Source of the DNA: a virus
Reading direction: 5' to 3' (one strand)
Length of the DNA: 24,856 bases
Virus record (IMG/VR): IMGVR_UViG_3300008266_000435
Location: 1-24,856 of that record
Shown: one piece after another, positions 22,455 through 24,856 of the stretch
Numbering within the stretch: the first letter of the stretch is position 1
How the letters are laid out: every line of letters begins with the position of its first letter
Made by a program: the position numbers and the translations under genes
The notes under the pieces: generated by a model
What the model saw: only the letters and a program-made list of their open reading frames with translations
Database searches by the model: none
What the model was told of the DNA's origin: nothing

Positions 22455-24323
22455 ATGGCAGATTTACCAATAAGCGGATTACCCTCAGCAGGGGCATTAA
22501 GTGGCTCAGAGCCATTGGCAATAGTTCAAGGAGGTGCAACAAAGCAGACAACGGTTCAAGATGTAGCGAATTTAGCAGGAGGCTCATTAACCTCCGATGA
22601 ATTAGATGCGATACAAGGTTCAAGTTTGCCGAGTTCGAGCAATGTATTTATTACTGAGGATGCACAAACATTTACCAAAGATGCAAACGACAATGTATTC
22701 TATAATGGGGTTACAGCAACATTAGACGGAACTAATAATATATTTTTACAAGGTGCGGTTAGCAATGTTTTTGGAACAACAACAAGATTTAATATAATTG
22801 AGCAATTTTGCAGTGGATTTACCTTTGGTGATGGATTAGAATACACTACAATTAAAAGTGGGTCAGTTGGTGAAGATTATACTGCTTCTCCTGACTTTGA
22901 TTTTCTTTATGGCAATGATTATCCATCTGAAATATTTAGAAACGCAGAAAACACAGCAAACTATCATAGGTATTACGACCCGACAAATGATAGGATAGTA
23001 TTAACTAATCTTACAACTTTGGTAGTTAGTTATATTGGTGGTTCAAGTGGTAGTGGTATTCCTAAAGCAACTGCAAGTGGAACTGATACATACACAGCAA
23101 CAATATCAGGAGTTGCCTCTTATACTGATGGAGATACTTATTTAATTAGATTTACCAATGGAAACACAACGGGAGCAACATTAAATATAAACTCACTTGG
23201 TGCTAAGACATTATACAGAAACAATGATGGTGCTATAATAGGAGGTGATTTTTGGGATGGTGGCGAAATGTTGTGTGTTTACAATTCTACATTAAACGGA
23301 TTTCAATGTATTGGCACTTCACCTAATAGTATATTTGCTTACGTTACAAATGCTGATAGCGTAACTATAACAAAAGGGCAAGTAGTTTATGCTTTTGGTG
23401 GCACAGGGGATAGGATGACCGTTAAATTAGCTAACAATTCAACAGATGCAACATCTGCAAGGACAGTTGGAGTAGTGTTCTCAGCAAGTATAGGGGCAAA
23501 TCAAAAAGGTATAATTATATTGCAAGGTTTAATTGATGGATTAAGTATATTGGGTTCACCATTTGTTGATGGCGATAGTGTTTATTTAGGTTCTACGAAT
23601 GGTTCAATAACAAGAACAAAACAATATGCACCTAATCATTTAGTTTACATTGGCACAGTAACAACTGCAAGTGCAGGTTCAGCAGGTAGAATGTATGTAA
23701 AAATTCAGAATGGTTATGAGATGGATGAACTGCATAATGTATCTGCACAAACACCGGCCAATAAAGATGGATTGTTTTACAACACAACAACTTCATTATG
23801 GGAGTCAAGGCAAGTTGCTGCAACGGATATTGATGCTAATGTTAGCAATACTGAATTTGGATATTTAGATGGTGTTACAAGTGCTATTCAATCACAGATA
23901 GACACAGCAAGGAGAGGAACAATATTCTTTGCCCCATCTTCAATTAATCCATTAGATTCAACAACTTATTATTTTTCTTCGGCACTTGGAATAGGAACAA
24001 CAGCAGGTTCATTTGATGTAAATTTGGGCTATGCCTTTAGAGTTATTGGAGCAACAATACAAGCGTTTAACAATAGCGGAACAGTTGGGAGTTCAGAAGA
24101 TTCAACTTTGCAATTAAGAAACGTTACACAAGGCACAAGTTCATCAATAGGCACGTTTAAAACAAACGCTGCCGCACTTGCTCAAACAGAAGTAACTTAT
24201 ACTGGATTAAATATTTCGGTTGCGGCAACAGATTTCTTTGCTTTGCAGTGGGATTTTCCTGCGGCAGGAACAAATCCAACAAACGTATTTATGAGAGTTA
24301 ATTTACTTATTCAATTTACATAA
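22455..24323 (+). CDS. Tail fibre/receptor-binding protein candidate
   Basis: A 622-residue Ser/Thr/Gly/Asn-rich beta protein with few charged residues. The N-terminus (DLPISGLPSAGALSGSE, then TKQTTVQDVANLAG) is a common virion-anchoring start of phage fibres. About residues 293-423 form a conserved fibre domain (ITKGQVVYAFGGTGDRMTVKLA, VGVVFSASIGANQKG, YLGSTNGS, HLVYIGTVTT, RMYVKIQNGYE). DELHNV and GLFYNTTTSLWESR follow, then the NTEFGYLDGVTSAIQSQID phage-tail repeat near 465-485. The last 130 residues are probably the receptor-facing or trimer head domain. No enzyme motif is visible. It would determine host range. The start is two bases after the preceding stop. Confidence 0.78.
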   Translation: MADLPISGLPSAGALSGSEPLAIVQGGATKQTTVQDVANLAGGSLTSDELDAIQGSSLPSSSNVFITEDAQTFTKDANDNVFYNGVTATLDGTNNIFLQGAVSNVFGTTTRFNIIEQFCSGFTFGDGLEYTTIKSGSVGEDYTASPDFDFLYGNDYPSEIFRNAENTANYHRYYDPTNDRIVLTNLTTLVVSYIGGSSGSGIPKATASGTDTYTATISGVASYTDGDTYLIRFTNGNTTGATLNINSLGAKTLYRNNDGAIIGGDFWDGGEMLCVYNSTLNGFQCIGTSPNSIFAYVTNADSVTITKGQVVYAFGGTGDRMTVKLANNSTDATSARTVGVVFSASIGANQKGIIILQGLIDGLSILGSPFVDGDSVYLGSTNGSITRTKQYAPNHLVYIGTVTTASAGSAGRMYVKIQNGYEMDELHNVSAQTPANKDGLFYNTTTSLWESRQVAATDIDANVSNTEFGYLDGVTSAIQSQIDTARRGTIFFAPSSINPLDSTTYYFSSALGIGTTAGSFDVNLGYAFRVIGATIQAFNNSGTVGSSEDSTLQLRNVTQGTSSSIGTFKTNAAALAQTEVTYTGLNISVAATDFFALQWDFPAAGTNPTNVFMRVNLLIQFT

Positions 24324-24324
24324 T

Positions 24325-24663
24325 ATGAAAACATTCACATACAAATTACAAGGCAATGGAGTTGATAGTTGGATAGTAACCGACACCAACGGAGAAAAAA
24401 CAATGAGTTATATTTCGCCAATTGACCTTTACAAAAAAGAGGTAAACGATTATCACAATTTATTACTTGAGAAAGTATTGAAAGACCATAATTATATTAG
24501 CATAGGCGAGGTTGCATTGTGGATTCAGACTGAATATAATGACGAAGCAAACAGCATTATTAATTGGTGGAAATTATCAAGTGAGCAAGTTATGGCACAT
24601 TTGAAAACTATAACCGATTATGGAGATAGTTCAGAATTTTGTAGTACAATTATAAAATTTTAA
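24325..24663 (+). CDS. Hypothetical protein downstream of tail fibre, 112 aa
   Basis: It starts one base after the fibre stop and is therefore probably co-translated with it. A short beta start (TFTYKLQGNGVDSWIVTDTNGE) is followed by helices with several Trp and Tyr residues (ISPIDLYKKEVNDYHNLLLEKVLKDH, YNDEANSIINWWKLSSEQV). Its position after a fibre gene is typical of fibre assembly chaperones, but I recognise no such family here; that role is inference only. Confidence 0.6.
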   Translation: MKTFTYKLQGNGVDSWIVTDTNGEKTMSYISPIDLYKKEVNDYHNLLLEKVLKDHNYISIGEVALWIQTEYNDEANSIINWWKLSSEQVMAHLKTITDYGDSSEFCSTIIKF

Positions 24664-24671
24664 TATTTTTG
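24638..24671 (+). promoter_or_regulatory. Bacteroidota-type promoter before the small membrane protein
   Basis: TTTG (24638-24641) and TATTTTTG (24664-24671) match both consensus boxes, with a 22-base spacer. The start of transcription is expected near 24675, eight or nine bases before ATG 24684. The in-frame TTG at 24669 lies inside the -7 box and so is an unlikely start. Confidence 0.6.
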
Positions 24672-24683
24672 TCAAAAAAAACT

Positions 24684-24854
24684 ATGAAAACTTGGAGAAC
24701 ATATCAATGGGAAATATTAATAGCGATATTGTTAATATTTGAAATCAACTTAGTTATAACTAAGGATGCCTTTGGAATTACAGCTTTACTAATAGCATTT
24801 GCATTAGTGCTACATTTGTTTGCAATGGTATTATACGCTATAATCAATGATTAG
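24684..24854 (+). CDS. Small membrane protein, possible holin
   Basis: A 56-residue protein from ATG 24684. A short basic/aromatic N-terminus (KTWRTYQW) is followed by two hydrophobic helices, about 10-25 (EILIAILLIFEINLVI) and about 33-53 (ALLIAFALVLHLFAMVLYAI), with a charged turn TKDAFG between them. Size and two-helix topology fit class II holins or small phage membrane proteins. It has its own promoter, consistent with separately timed expression. No endolysin gene is visible in the window, so the lysis role is a guess based on topology and position after the fibre. Confidence 0.6.
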   Translation: MKTWRTYQWEILIAILLIFEINLVITKDAFGITALLIAFALVLHLFAMVLYAIIND

Positions 24855-24856
24855 CC

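Overview
The window reads as one continuous, AT-rich segment (roughly two thirds A+T by eye) of a tailed double-stranded DNA phage that infects a member of the Bacteroidota. Every credible gene is on the + strand. Genes are packed with 4-20 base gaps or stop/start overlaps, and the set includes small and large terminase, portal, Mu F-like head protein, scaffold, major capsid protein, tape measure and a tail-fibre-like protein. A Bacteroidota host is suggested by promoters of the TTTG-N19-22-TAnnTTTG type, by the near absence of Shine-Dalgarno sequences with A-rich leaders instead (clearest before the capsid and tail-tube genes), and by several protein families I associate with Bacteroidetes phages. 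The long tape measure and tail-tube genes suggest a siphovirus-like particle. No integrase, repressor, tRNA, CRISPR array or insertion sequence was seen.

Layout. 2-781: 3' end of a DnaB/T7-type primase-helicase gene, cut by the window edge. 782-1666: a promoter and small genes (Tudor-like barrel protein, a hypothetical, an RPGAG-motif protein). 1690-5073: ParB-like domain protein, a GT-B-like glycosyltransferase whose layout recalls phage T4 DNA glucosyltransferase, a small hypothetical, then small and large terminase. 5106-7212: GT-A glycosyltransferase, SAM methyltransferase, and three small proteins including a membrane protein. 7163-14056: tail module (tail assembly chaperone with a probable -1 frameshift at a T9 run, tape measure, two large tail proteins) followed by another GT-A glycosyltransferase. 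14058-19218: head module (portal with a zinc-knuckle insertion, Mu F-like protein, a strong internal promoter, a small coiled-coil protein, a 17-residue Cys-rich peptide, scaffold, major capsid). 19224-22453: head-tail joining proteins and two paralogous tail-tube-like proteins with an intrinsic terminator between them. 22455-24854: tail fibre, a hypothetical and a small two-helix membrane protein.

How it works together. Terminase packages DNA through the portal into a head built from scaffold and capsid protein. The adaptor/completion proteins join the head to a tail whose length is set by the tape measure with chaperone help. The tail and head modules are in an unusual order: tape measure and tail tip lie between terminase and portal, while the tail tube lies after the capsid genes. 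Three glycosyltransferase-like genes and one methyltransferase are embedded among the packaging and structural genes, suggesting that virion proteins, or possibly DNA, are modified.

The most interesting signals are the T9 frameshift site with a 91-residue dual-coded extension, the duplicated tail-tube gene with a conserved C-H-C-C site and a tandem octapeptide tail, the zinc knuckle in the portal, and the T4-glucosyltransferase-like protein. All functional names come from reading motifs and gene context; no database search was possible.
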